The notes under the pieces: model-generated
Seen by the model: only the letters and a program-made list of their open reading frames with translations
Told to the model about the DNA's origin: nothing
Databases searched by the model: none
Source of the DNA: Pseudoramibacter sp.
GTDB lineage: Bacteria > Bacillota > Clostridia > Eubacteriales > Eubacteriaceae
Reading direction: 5' to 3'
Length of the DNA stretch: 64,000 nt
Assembly: GCF_022484225.1 (NCBI RefSeq)
Contig: NZ_JAKVLT010000001.1
Span: 620,001 to 684,000, forward strand
In this document: piece after piece, positions 28,243 through 35,567 of the stretch
Numbering within the stretch: the first letter of the stretch is position 1
Layout: the number at the start of each line of letters is the position of its first letter
Translations under genes and position numbers: made by a program

Positions 28243-28305
28243 TTGCACAGCGGGTATTGATTCAAACTGTTATACCCCTGCATCAAGCAGGCCGAACCTG
28301 TGCCA
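28243..28305 (+). ncRNA. Probable S6:S18-binding leader of rpsF
   Basis: A closing stem GCACAG (28245-28250) with CTGTGC (28298-28303) encloses a hairpin GGGTAT/ATACCC and a second hairpin CTGC/GCAG, followed by an unpaired CCGAA (28292-28296). An rpsF leader with a bulged CCG next to a stem is the described binding motif for the S6:S18 complex, which represses its own operon. The fold is read by eye. Confidence 0.6.
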
Positions 28306-28330
28306 AATAAGACCATAAGGAGGTGAAACC

Positions 28331-28618
28331 ATGAAGGCATACGAAACAGTTTTTGTTTTAAAACCAGATATGGAAAAAGAAGCGATGGACACCATCATCA
28401 ATAACGTCAAATCTGTTATTGAAGCTGCTGGTGAAGTGGAAGGTGTCGATGAATGGGGCAAACGGAAGTTGGCCTATACGATCGCGAACAAATATACCGA
28501 AGGGTATTATGTGTTGGTGACCTTTAAAGCTGAACCGTCCGTTCTCGATGAACTGAACCACCGCTACTTGATCAACGACAATATCATCCGTGATATGATC
28601 GTTGCAAGAGAAGACTAA
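28331..28618 (+). CDS. rpsF: 30S ribosomal protein S6
   Basis: A 95-residue protein of the S6 fold. It begins MKAYETVFVLKPDM and contains the conserved VDEWGKRKLAYTIANKYTEGYY segment. S6 forms a pair with S18 on the platform of the 30S subunit. AAGGAGG lies before the ATG. It heads rpsF-ssb-rpsR with a structured leader that is likely the feedback target of S6:S18. Confidence 0.97.
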   Translation: MKAYETVFVLKPDMEKEAMDTIINNVKSVIEAAGEVEGVDEWGKRKLAYTIANKYTEGYYVLVTFKAEPSVLDELNHRYLINDNIIRDMIVARED

Positions 28619-28654
28619 TTGTCTGTTTTTTAAAATAGGAAAGGAAACGGAGCA

Positions 28655-29089
28655 ATGAATAAGGTTATTCTAGTTGGGCGCTTAGCGCGGGATCCTGAAC
28701 TGCGGACCACGACGACAGGCAAATCTGTTTGTTCTTTTGCCATTGCTGTTGACCGGCGCTTTAAAAGAGACGGTCAGCCCACTGCGGATTTCTTCAATGT
28801 GACCGCGTGGGGCAAACAGGGCGAAGTGATCAGTCAGTACCTGCGGAAAGGCCGTCAAATTGCCATTTCCGGACGCCTCCAGACCCGCAATTACGTTGCG
28901 AAAGACGGTTCCAAACGGTACACGACCGACATCGTTTTGGAAGAATTTGATTTTATCGGCAGCCGGAATGACGCAGTGCCGTCAGACCAGAACACCCAGC
29001 CCAATAATAACAGCGTTTCATTGGACGGCAGCGACGATATCGACGATGATTTCCATCTGCTGGCCGACGATGACGACGTGCCGTTCTAA
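28655..29089 (+). CDS. ssb: Single-stranded DNA-binding protein
   Basis: A 144-residue SSB. The OB fold (about 1-105) starts MNKVILVGRLARDPELRTT and includes FNVTAWGKQGEV and SGRLQTRNYVAKDGSKRYTT. A short disordered Asn/Gln-rich linker follows. The C-terminus is the acidic tip DDDDVPF, which recruits replication and repair proteins. It lies between rpsF and rpsR as in most Firmicutes. Confidence 0.97.
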   Translation: MNKVILVGRLARDPELRTTTTGKSVCSFAIAVDRRFKRDGQPTADFFNVTAWGKQGEVISQYLRKGRQIAISGRLQTRNYVAKDGSKRYTTDIVLEEFDFIGSRNDAVPSDQNTQPNNNSVSLDGSDDIDDDFHLLADDDDVPF

Positions 29090-29113
29090 GCTCCATCACG
29101 AAGGAGATACATT

Positions 29114-29344
29114 ATGCCAAGACCATTCAGAAGAAGAAGAAAAGTTTGCGAATTTTGCGAAAATGAAGATTTAAAGGTCGATTACAAAGATGTTGCCACT
29201 TTGAGAAAATACGTTTCTGAAAGAGGCAAGATTTTACCGAGACGTGCCACAGGCGCATGCGCAAAACATCAGCGCAAGATTACCCAGGCTGTCAACCGTG
29301 CCCGTAATCTGGCCCTCTTGCCGTATCAGTCAGATAATTTTTAA
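29114..29344 (+). CDS. rpsR: 30S ribosomal protein S18
   Basis: A 76-residue basic protein. The N-terminus [19 protein letters not shown] has a CxxC pair, and the body [21 protein letters not shown] then [20 protein letters not shown] is the classic S18 sequence. The Cys and His residues (CEFC, CAKH) suggest a zinc-binding form. AAGGAG precedes the ATG. It ends the rpsF operon before a terminator. Confidence 0.97.
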   Translation: MPRPFRRRRKVCEFCENEDLKVDYKDVATLRKYVSERGKILPRRATGACAKHQRKITQAVNRARNLALLPYQSDNF

Positions 29345-29367
29345 TACCGGCTTGAATTGAAACTTAA

Positions 29368-29396
29368 ACAGAAGGTTTTAACCCTTCTGTTTTTTT
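29368..29396. terminator. Terminator after rpsR
   Basis: An 8-bp stem (ACAGAAGG/CCTTCTGT) is followed by seven T; it lies between convergent rpsR and acyP. Confidence 0.87.
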
Positions 29397-29400
29397 GTTA

Positions 29401-29676
29401 TCATGAAAACCGGACGTGGAAAACAGTCTCGTGATCGTCGCAGGGGATTTCTTTTTTATCGATGCGGTCGATGCGGATCCAGCGGGACTGGGTTTTGAGT
29501 TTATCTAAAAAATAAGCCATATTGCCGGGATCGCCCTGAATTTCCATTTCCACGTCGCCGTCGTAACGATTTTTCACCCATCCCGTCAGATTGTAAAGGT
29601 CGGCGAGGTGGGAAGCCGTATAGCGAAAGCCGACGCCCTGGACGCGGCCCGAAACCAGAAGATGATAGCGCTTCAT
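29401..29676 (-). CDS. acyP: Acylphosphatase
   Basis: A 91-residue acylphosphatase, which hydrolyses carboxyl-phosphate bonds such as in acyl phosphates. The active-site region LLVSGRVQGVGFRYTA carries the catalytic Arg, and GWVKNRYDGDVEMEIQG carries the catalytic Asn. The second of two adjacent ATGs (29676) has the better spacing from AGGAGG; the first (29679) is almost touching it. It is a single minus-strand gene facing against replication. Confidence 0.93.
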   Translation of the reverse strand: MKRYHLLVSGRVQGVGFRYTASHLADLYNLTGWVKNRYDGDVEMEIQGDPGNMAYFLDKLKTQSRWIRIDRIDKKEIPCDDHETVFHVRFS

Positions 29677-29766
29677 CATGACCTCCTCAAAATAAAAGGG
29701 TATAAGGTTATTTTAACACAGGTTTTGCGGCCGGCACGGAGACTTAATGAAAAATATACAGGGCTA

Positions 29767-29775
29767 TGCTATAAT
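29767..29775 (+). promoter_or_regulatory. Extended -10 promoter of the yybS-gdpP operon
   Basis: TGCTATAAT (29767-29775) is an extended -10 element 33 bases before the yybS start. The -35 is poorly defined. Confidence 0.55.
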
Positions 29776-29807
29776 ATCTCATTACGAAAATAATAATAGA
29801 GGCTTGT

Positions 29808-30776
29808 ATGAAAACAAAAACAATTTGGGAAATGATTCTGGAAGGTGCCATTGCAGGCATTATACCGGCTTTGTTTGTGAGTATGCCGGTGCTGATCATT
29901 TTGTATCTTTTTATTCCCCTTTTGTGGGTCGATTTAGGCCGGCGCGAGGGGTGGAAGAAGACCATCTGGCCCACCGTTGTGGCGCCGGCGGTAATGCTGA
30001 TCACGAAAAACCCGGTGCTCATTCTGACCTGTACCCTGTATCTGGCGCTGGCCGGCATCGGACTGGCCTGGGTTTATGAAAAGGAAGCGGATGGAAAAGG
30101 GCGGATCGCCTCGGCCTATCTTGCGATTTTTCTCACGGTGATCGGCGGCATGGTGTTTTACCAGATTCTCCATCACACGTCGTTTATCAGCGTGCTGGTC
30201 AAACAGATCGAAGCCTTTGGCAAAAATCTCATGGCCACATACAAGAACAGTGCGGTGTTTACCAAGGCCCAGAGTGCCCAGGTCGCCTCGGCGGTCGAAA
30301 GCATGATCGACGAGACAAAGCTGATGATGCCTTCGGTCTTTTTGATCCTGCCGTTTTTTGCCGCGTGGCTTTTGATTCTGGCCTGCGACCAGACGGTGAA
30401 GCGGACCCGGGCTGCGGCAAAACCCCTGAAGCCTTTGAGCCACTGGCAGATATCAAAACCCCTGCGCAATTTTCTTCTGGTGATGCTGATTGTTCTGCTC
30501 ATCGCACAATGGGCCGCCGGTTCCGGCGATCACATTTACATCACGACTCTCAGTGAGCTGGTAGACACCTGTTTTTCACTGATGGGACTTTCTTTCCTGT
30601 ATTGGGTCTTTAACCGGAAACTGCCTAAAGAAAGCATGGGAAGAAAAATCATCATCTGTCTCGTTCTGATAATCATTCCGTCGAGCGTGATGATTTTGTC
30701 GATGATCGGCGTCATCGACGTTTATACCAATTTGCGGCTGGTGATTGTACTTCGAGACAGCACGAGGAGACGGTAG
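29808..30776 (+). CDS. YybS-like DUF2232 membrane protein
   Basis: A 322-residue polytopic membrane protein with about eight hydrophobic segments and a basic C-terminus (RDSTRRR). Its place directly before gdpP, rplI and dnaB is that of Bacillus YybS (DUF2232), and the EGAIAGIIPALFVSMPVLIILYLF N-terminal pattern (two segments) fits. The function is unknown. AGAGG lies five bases before the ATG, and gdpP starts 2 bp after its stop, so the two are translationally linked. Confidence 0.75.
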   Translation: MKTKTIWEMILEGAIAGIIPALFVSMPVLIILYLFIPLLWVDLGRREGWKKTIWPTVVAPAVMLITKNPVLILTCTLYLALAGIGLAWVYEKEADGKGRIASAYLAIFLTVIGGMVFYQILHHTSFISVLVKQIEAFGKNLMATYKNSAVFTKAQSAQVASAVESMIDETKLMMPSVFLILPFFAAWLLILACDQTVKRTRAAAKPLKPLSHWQISKPLRNFLLVMLIVLLIAQWAAGSGDHIYITTLSELVDTCFSLMGLSFLYWVFNRKLPKESMGRKIIICLVLIIIPSSVMILSMIGVIDVYTNLRLVIVLRDSTRRR

Positions 30777-30778
30777 AA

Positions 30779-32749
30779 ATGAATAAAATATTCACGGCGA
30801 ATACGCTATTGGCGATCATTGGTGTGATCACAGGCATTTATGTGTGCCAGGATCATTTTGTCATTGGCGCCATTATCATTTCCCTGACCTTTGCGGTGCT
30901 CATTGGCGCCCAGATAGTGGAACGCTACCGGCTCAAAAAGAATTTGTCAGTGAAAAAAATGGTGGAACGGAAGGTCGCCAGCATCACCCACGATCGGATG
31001 TTCGAAATGCCCATTGCGATCGTCATCACTTCCGAAGACGGCCGCGTGCTCATGCCGAACCGCGCTTTTATCCGGCAGTTTGGCAAAGACGTCAGCAAAA
31101 TGGGCGCCAACTTTCTTGAACAGATCGGGCTGCCGCCTAAAAAAGTCAAAGGCGACGGCACCTTCCACGAACTGCAGTATGAAGATCATACTTACCTCAT
31201 GAGCATCACGGAATTTTTCAGGGCCGACAAGCGCAAGCTGCTCTTTCATCTTATGGATGTGACCCAGCTCAAAAGCAGCGAAGCCCATTACCGTCACAGC
31301 CGGACCATTTTTGCCTGCGGCCAGATCGACAATTACGAAGATTTGAGCGAAAGTCTGTCGCCCCAGGAACGGACCGAGCTTTTTGCACAGATCGACGTGA
31401 TTCTCAACCGCTGGGCTCAGCGGAATGACGCCGTACTGCAGAAATTTGAAAACAATCATTATCTCGCGGTCTTTTCCCACGACAATCTCGTGAGAATGGA
31501 ACACGACCGCTTCCATATTCTGGATGAAGTGCGGGCGCTGAGCCGGGAAAACAGCGCGGTGTCTCTGTCCATCGGCATCGAAGATTCGGAAGAACATTTG
31601 TCCCTTCCGGAACTGGAAGAAGGCTCCCGCTCGGCGCTGGACATTGCGCTGGCCAGAGGCGGCGATCAGTGTGTCGTGAAAAAGGACGACCGCAACACCT
31701 ATTACGGCGGCGAAACCGAAGCCAAGGAAAAACGAACGAAGGTCAAAGCCCGGATCAAGGCTCAGGCGCTCCAGGAACAGATCGCTGAAGCGCGAAACGT
31801 CGTGATTATGGGGCATAAAATGCCGGACATGGACTGTGTGGGGGCGGCCATCGGCCTGATCGGCGCCTGCCGCGCGATGAACCGGGAAGCGAAGTTTGTG
31901 CTCCAGGAAATCAATGTGAGCATCCGCTCTCTGATGGACTACCTCAGCAAAGATCCGAATTACGCCGAATGTTTTATCAAGCCCCAGGAAGCAGAGGCTT
32001 ATATCGAAGAAGGAACCCTGCTCATCGTCGTTGATACCCAGAGCAAGAACTACGTCGAAATGCCGGAGCTCGTCGATGAGATTCGCAACAGCGTCGTCAT
32101 CGACCACCACCGTCCGTCGGGCGCTGAAATCAAGGCGACCGTCTTTTCCTACATCGAAGCCTACGCTTCGTCGACGTGCGAGCTGGTCTGCGAACTGCTC
32201 CAGTATTTCAACAAACGGGACATCATCGGCAAAACCGAAGCCAATGCCCTGATGGTCGGGATGTGCATGGATACGAAGATGTTCATGTCCAAAACCGGGG
32301 TGCGCACCTTTGAAGCGGCTTCTTACCTGAAGCGCAAAGGGGCCGACACGGTCATCGCGAAGACCATGCTGCAGAACGATATTGAAACCTATGCAGCGCG
32401 GACAGAAGCGGTCACCAACGCCGAGTTCTACGACAATTCCATTGCCATTTCGATGTACGAAAACCACAACGACAACGGCAAGCTCATCGCAGCTCAGGCT
32501 GCAGACGAACTGTTAAATATCCGCGGGATCAAGGCGTCGTTCATTCTGCTCAAAAATGACGACGGCGTTTGTATCAGCGCCCGTTCCATGGGAGAAATCA
32601 ATGTTCAGATGGTCCTTGAACAGCTGGGTGGCGGCGGCCATATGACCATGGCCGGCGCGCAGCTCAAAGACTGCAACGATTTAAGGGAAGGCCGGGATCG
32701 GCTGATCCGCGCCATTGAAGCATATAAAGAAGGGAAAACAGAATCATGA
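30779..32749 (+). CDS. gdpP: Cyclic-di-AMP phosphodiesterase GdpP
   Basis: Membrane-bound c-di-AMP phosphodiesterase of 656 residues. Two N-terminal membrane helices (about 8-45) are followed by a PAS-like domain (AIVITSEDGRVLMPNRAFI), a degenerate GGDEF domain (LSIGIED, then RGGDQCVVK) and the DHH domain with GHKMPDMDCVGAAIG (about 345-359), VVDTQS, IDHH (about 442) and a DHHA1 end GGGGHMTMAGAQL. The GGDEF half lacks the cyclase signature, as usual in this family. GdpP controls c-di-AMP and hence potassium balance and cell-wall tolerance. rplI overlaps the end by 4 bp. Confidence 0.94.
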   Translation: MNKIFTANTLLAIIGVITGIYVCQDHFVIGAIIISLTFAVLIGAQIVERYRLKKNLSVKKMVERKVASITHDRMFEMPIAIVITSEDGRVLMPNRAFIRQFGKDVSKMGANFLEQIGLPPKKVKGDGTFHELQYEDHTYLMSITEFFRADKRKLLFHLMDVTQLKSSEAHYRHSRTIFACGQIDNYEDLSESLSPQERTELFAQIDVILNRWAQRNDAVLQKFENNHYLAVFSHDNLVRMEHDRFHILDEVRALSRENSAVSLSIGIEDSEEHLSLPELEEGSRSALDIALARGGDQCVVKKDDRNTYYGGETEAKEKRTKVKARIKAQALQEQIAEARNVVIMGHKMPDMDCVGAAIGLIGACRAMNREAKFVLQEINVSIRSLMDYLSKDPNYAECFIKPQEAEAYIEEGTLLIVVDTQSKNYVEMPELVDEIRNSVVIDHHRPSGAEIKATVFSYIEAYASSTCELVCELLQYFNKRDIIGKTEANALMVGMCMDTKMFMSKTGVRTFEAASYLKRKGADTVIAKTMLQNDIETYAARTEAVTNAEFYDNSIAISMYENHNDNGKLIAAQAADELLNIRGIKASFILLKNDDGVCISARSMGEINVQMVLEQLGGGGHMTMAGAQLKDCNDLREGRDRLIRAIEAYKEGKTES

Positions 32750-33192
32750 AAGTAGTATTGTTAAAAAATGTTGCAAATGTCGGAAAAGAAGGCGAAATTG
32801 TCAATGTCAAAAATGGCTACGGCAATAACTTTTTGATCAAAAAAGGCCTGGCCGTTAAAGGCACAAAAGAAAACATTGAAAAAGCGAAGATTCATCAGGC
32901 AGAACTGGCGAAGCAGCGGGAAGAAGCCCGTCAGGCCGCCATCGATCTGGCGAAGAAGCTCGACGAATCCCAGCTGGTGATCAAAGAACGGGCGGCGGAC
33001 GACGGCGTGCTGTTCGGCTCTGTGACCAACAAAAATATCGCAGAACATCTGGAACAGGATCTGGGCTTGACGGTCGACAAGCGCAAAATTGAAATGCCCG
33101 AAGCAATCCGCAATGTGGGCCATTTCACGATCAAGATCAAAACGGCGCCAGGTGTCATCGGCAAACTCACGGTCATCGTCACTGAAAAGTAA
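32746..33192 (+). CDS. rplI: 50S ribosomal protein L9
   Basis: A 148-residue L9 with an N-terminal domain (MKVVLLKNVANVGKEGEIV, then NGYGNNFLIKKGLAV), a long central helix (TKENIEKAKIHQAELAKQRE) and a C-terminal rRNA-binding domain (LFGSVTNKNIAEHL, KIEMPEAIRNVGHF). It overlaps gdpP by 4 bp and precedes dnaB, the conserved gdpP-rplI-dnaB order. Confidence 0.97.
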   Translation: MKVVLLKNVANVGKEGEIVNVKNGYGNNFLIKKGLAVKGTKENIEKAKIHQAELAKQREEARQAAIDLAKKLDESQLVIKERAADDGVLFGSVTNKNIAEHLEQDLGLTVDKRKIEMPEAIRNVGHFTIKIKTAPGVIGKLTVIVTEK

Positions 33193-33203
33193 GCTGAAAT
33201 GGC

Positions 33204-34577
33204 ATGCCTGTTGTAAAATCAAAAGAACTGCCCCACAATTTAGAGGCAGAGGCCTCTGTGCTCGGGGGGCTCATCGTCAAGTCTGACCAGCTTATCACCG
33301 CTGAAGAGCACCTCAGGCCGGAGGACTTTTTTTCGGCGAGAAATCGCCTGATTTATGAGAATATGCTCAAAATGCGGGAAGAGGGGATTCCCATTGACTT
33401 GGTCACCCTGACCGAACGCCTGGCCAATCTGAACCTCATGGATAAAATCGGCGGACCAGCTTACCTGGCACAGCTCCAGGATGCGATGCCGATGTATTCC
33501 AATTTCGAGCATTACTGCATCATCGTGCAGGATCAGGCGCTGATCCGCCGGCTGGTCGAAGCGTCGTCGAGCATTATTGACGACTGCTACGGCGAATTTG
33601 AAAATGTCAGCGAAGTGGTCGAAAAGGCGGAAGAAAAGATTTTCCGCGTCGCCGAAGGGCAGATCACGGGAGATTTTACCAGCGTTCAGGATGTGGTCAA
33701 CGAAACTTTGGACCACATCGAAAAGGTGCGGCAGGCAGAAGGGGAACTCACTGGACTGGCCACGGGATTTTCCGAGCTCGATTTTAAAACCTCAGGGCTT
33801 CAGAACTCCGACCTGATTTACGTCGCGGCGCGGCCGTCCATGGGGAAAACCGCTTTTGCGCTGAACCTCGCCCAGTACGCGGCCGTGCATGAAAAAGCCA
33901 CGGTGGCCATTTTCAGTTTGGAAATGTCCCGGACCCAGCTGCTCCAGCGTATGCTGTGCTCAGAAGGACTCATCGATCTGTCCAAGGTCCGCAAAGGCAC
34001 TCTTGACGACGAAGAATGGCAGATTTTGAGCGACGCCTCTGCGCGGATTTACGGCACCAACATCTGGATCGACGACACCGGGGGCCAGACCCTGGCGGAC
34101 ATCCGGGCCAAAACCCGGCGGATGAAGGCGGAAAAAGGACTGGACCTCGTGGTCATTGACTACCTGCAGCTCATGAGCGGCAGGGGACGTTCGGAAAACC
34201 GTCAGAACGAAGTCTCTGAAATTTCCAGAGGCTTAAAAGCCCTGGCCCGGGAACTGGACTGCCCGATCATCTGCCTTTCGCAGCTCAGCCGCGCCCCGGA
34301 CGGCAGGCCGGACCATCATCCGCTGCTGGCCGATTTGAGAGAGTCCGGTTCGATCGAACAGGACGCGGACGTCGTGCTTTTTCTGTATCGGGAATATTAT
34401 TACGACAAGGAAAACGGCAATCCCTACATGGCCGAGCTGGACATTGCCAAACAGCGGAACGGCCCCACCGGCCGGATCAATTTGACCTGGCGTCCGGAAT
34501 ACACCCGGTTTATGGACTGGGCCGACGACAAGGATTTCCCGGATCAGCCTGCGCCGCCACCGGATGTGCCGTTTTAA
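33204..34577 (+). CDS. dnaB: Replicative DNA helicase DnaB
   Basis: Hexameric replicative helicase of 457 residues (called DnaC in Bacillus). The N-terminal domain (about 1-105) starts LPHNLEAEASVLGGLIV. The RecA-like domain has Walker A RPSMGKTAF (about 209-217), FSLEMSRTQLLQRML, Walker B LVVIDYLQLMSG (about 314-325) and an ADLRESGSIEQDADVV arginine-finger region. No intein is present. The likely loader and DnaD are encoded at 2.3-4.4 kb. Start codon ATG at 33204, 12 bp after rplI. Confidence 0.97.
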   Translation: MPVVKSKELPHNLEAEASVLGGLIVKSDQLITAEEHLRPEDFFSARNRLIYENMLKMREEGIPIDLVTLTERLANLNLMDKIGGPAYLAQLQDAMPMYSNFEHYCIIVQDQALIRRLVEASSSIIDDCYGEFENVSEVVEKAEEKIFRVAEGQITGDFTSVQDVVNETLDHIEKVRQAEGELTGLATGFSELDFKTSGLQNSDLIYVAARPSMGKTAFALNLAQYAAVHEKATVAIFSLEMSRTQLLQRMLCSEGLIDLSKVRKGTLDDEEWQILSDASARIYGTNIWIDDTGGQTLADIRAKTRRMKAEKGLDLVVIDYLQLMSGRGRSENRQNEVSEISRGLKALARELDCPIICLSQLSRAPDGRPDHHPLLADLRESGSIEQDADVVLFLYREYYYDKENGNPYMAELDIAKQRNGPTGRINLTWRPEYTRFMDWADDKDFPDQPAPPPDVPF

Positions 34578-34595
34578 GATGAAGAAGGAGTAGAT

Positions 34596-35435
34596 ATGCC
34601 CTTATCCATAGTGGGAACGCCCATCGGCAATCTCGAAGATTTTTCGCCCCGGGCGGTCCGTGTGCTGCAGGAGGCCGATCTGATTGCGGCTGAAGACACC
34701 CGGAACACCCTCAAGCTGCTCAACCATTTTGAGATTCATACGCCGATGACGGCGTATCACAAATTCAACGAAAAAACCGTCACCGGAGAGTTGGTTCAGA
34801 AAATGCAGGCCGGCGCACACATCGCCCTGGTCTCTGACGCCGGAATGCCGGTGCTCTCCGATCCCGGCCGCATTCTGGTGCGCGCCTGCCAGGACGCAGG
34901 GGTTCCGGTTACGGCGGTGCCGGGGCCGACGGCGTCGGTGACGGCCGTGGCTCTTTCGGGGATCGACTGCCGGCATTTTGTCTTTTTCGGATTTTTGGGA
35001 AAATCTTCAAAAGAAATTCGGGAAGGGTTAGAGGCCGTGGAAAAATCGCCGTGGCCGGTGGTGCTTTACGAAAGTCCTCACCGGCTGCTCAAAACCCTGG
35101 AGCAGATGGCCGGACGGTTCCCAGACCGGGAAATGAGTATTTCCCGGGAAATAACCAAGCGCTATGAAGAAACCCGCCGGGACACCGTTGCGGGCCAGCT
35201 GGCCTATTTTACGGCTCATCCTCCCAAAGGAGAATTTGTGCTGGTGGTTGACAAGGGTGATAAACTGGACAGCAAAGCCGCACAAATCAAGGCTTTGTCA
35301 GCGGGCAGCGCCGCCGATCATGTGGCGTATTATCTGCGCCAGGGACTCAGCGAAAAAGACGCGATGAAGGCCGCCGCCAAAGACCGGGGCGTTTCGAAGC
35401 GGGAAATCTACAAAATCGTCAAAATTGACGGGTAG
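34596..35435 (+). CDS. rsmI: 16S rRNA (cytidine-2'-O) methyltransferase RsmI
   Basis: SAM-dependent methyltransferase of 279 residues that modifies C1402 (E. coli numbering) of 16S rRNA. Family motifs are SIVGTPIGNLEDFSPRAVRVL, AAEDTRNTLKLL, ALVSDAGMPVLSDPG and GPTASVTA. The C-terminal part ends KAAAKDRGVSKREIYKIV. A perfect 16-bp Noc-binding palindrome (35138-35153) is embedded in codons for SISREI. GAAGGAG precedes the ATG. It follows dnaB by 18 bp. Confidence 0.95.
   Translation: MPLSIVGTPIGNLEDFSPRAVRVLQEADLIAAEDTRNTLKLLNHFEIHTPMTAYHKFNEKTVTGELVQKMQAGAHIALVSDAGMPVLSDPGRILVRACQDAGVPVTAVPGPTASVTAVALSGIDCRHFVFFGFLGKSSKEIREGLEAVEKSPWPVVLYESPHRLLKTLEQMAGRFPDREMSISREITKRYEETRRDTVAGQLAYFTAHPPKGEFVLVVDKGDKLDSKAAQIKALSAGSAADHVAYYLRQGLSEKDAMKAAAKDRGVSKREIYKIVKIDG
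35138..35153. promoter_or_regulatory. Noc-binding site inside rsmI
   Basis: TATTTCCCGGGAAATA is identical to the Noc-binding sequence described in Bacillus subtilis, a perfect 16-bp palindrome. Reading other CCCGGG occurrences in the window shows none with matching flanks. A Noc-type protein is encoded 11 kb away. Confidence 0.85.
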
Positions 35436-35456
35436 GCTTCTGCGCAAAAGGCCCTA

Positions 35457-35485
35457 TTGAATAATAAGATGGGATAAATTATAAT
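35457..35485 (+). promoter_or_regulatory. metG promoter
   Basis: TTGAAT (35457-35462), a 17-bp spacer and consensus TATAAT (35480-35485) precede a leader of about 75 bases. Confidence 0.8.
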
Positions 35486-35502
35486 AAAAATCAAATGAGC
35501 GT

Positions 35503-35548
35503 GAAAGCGCCAGATGCTTGAGAGCGAGATGCTTTCGGGATGCTTTAG
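35503..35548 (+). repeat. Repeated GATGCTT in metG leader
   Basis: GATGCTT occurs three times (35513-35519, 35528-35534, 35539-35545) in the leader, and GAAAGC (35503-35508) could pair with GCTTTC (35531-35536). It is too short for a T-box and has no SAM-riboswitch features. It may be a small hairpin or chance. Confidence 0.4.
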
Positions 35549-35567
35549 AATAGAGAGGAATGATTTT

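Noticed and set aside
30947-32467. A 506-codon open frame on the minus strand across gdpP
   Set aside because: It is antisense to a complete, motif-rich gdpP, has no family features, and arises from the GC-rich third positions of the real gene.
35436-35567. T-box riboswitch before metG
   Set aside because: The leader is only about 80 bases and lacks the T-box core sequence and a terminator; the trpS leader is likewise too short.
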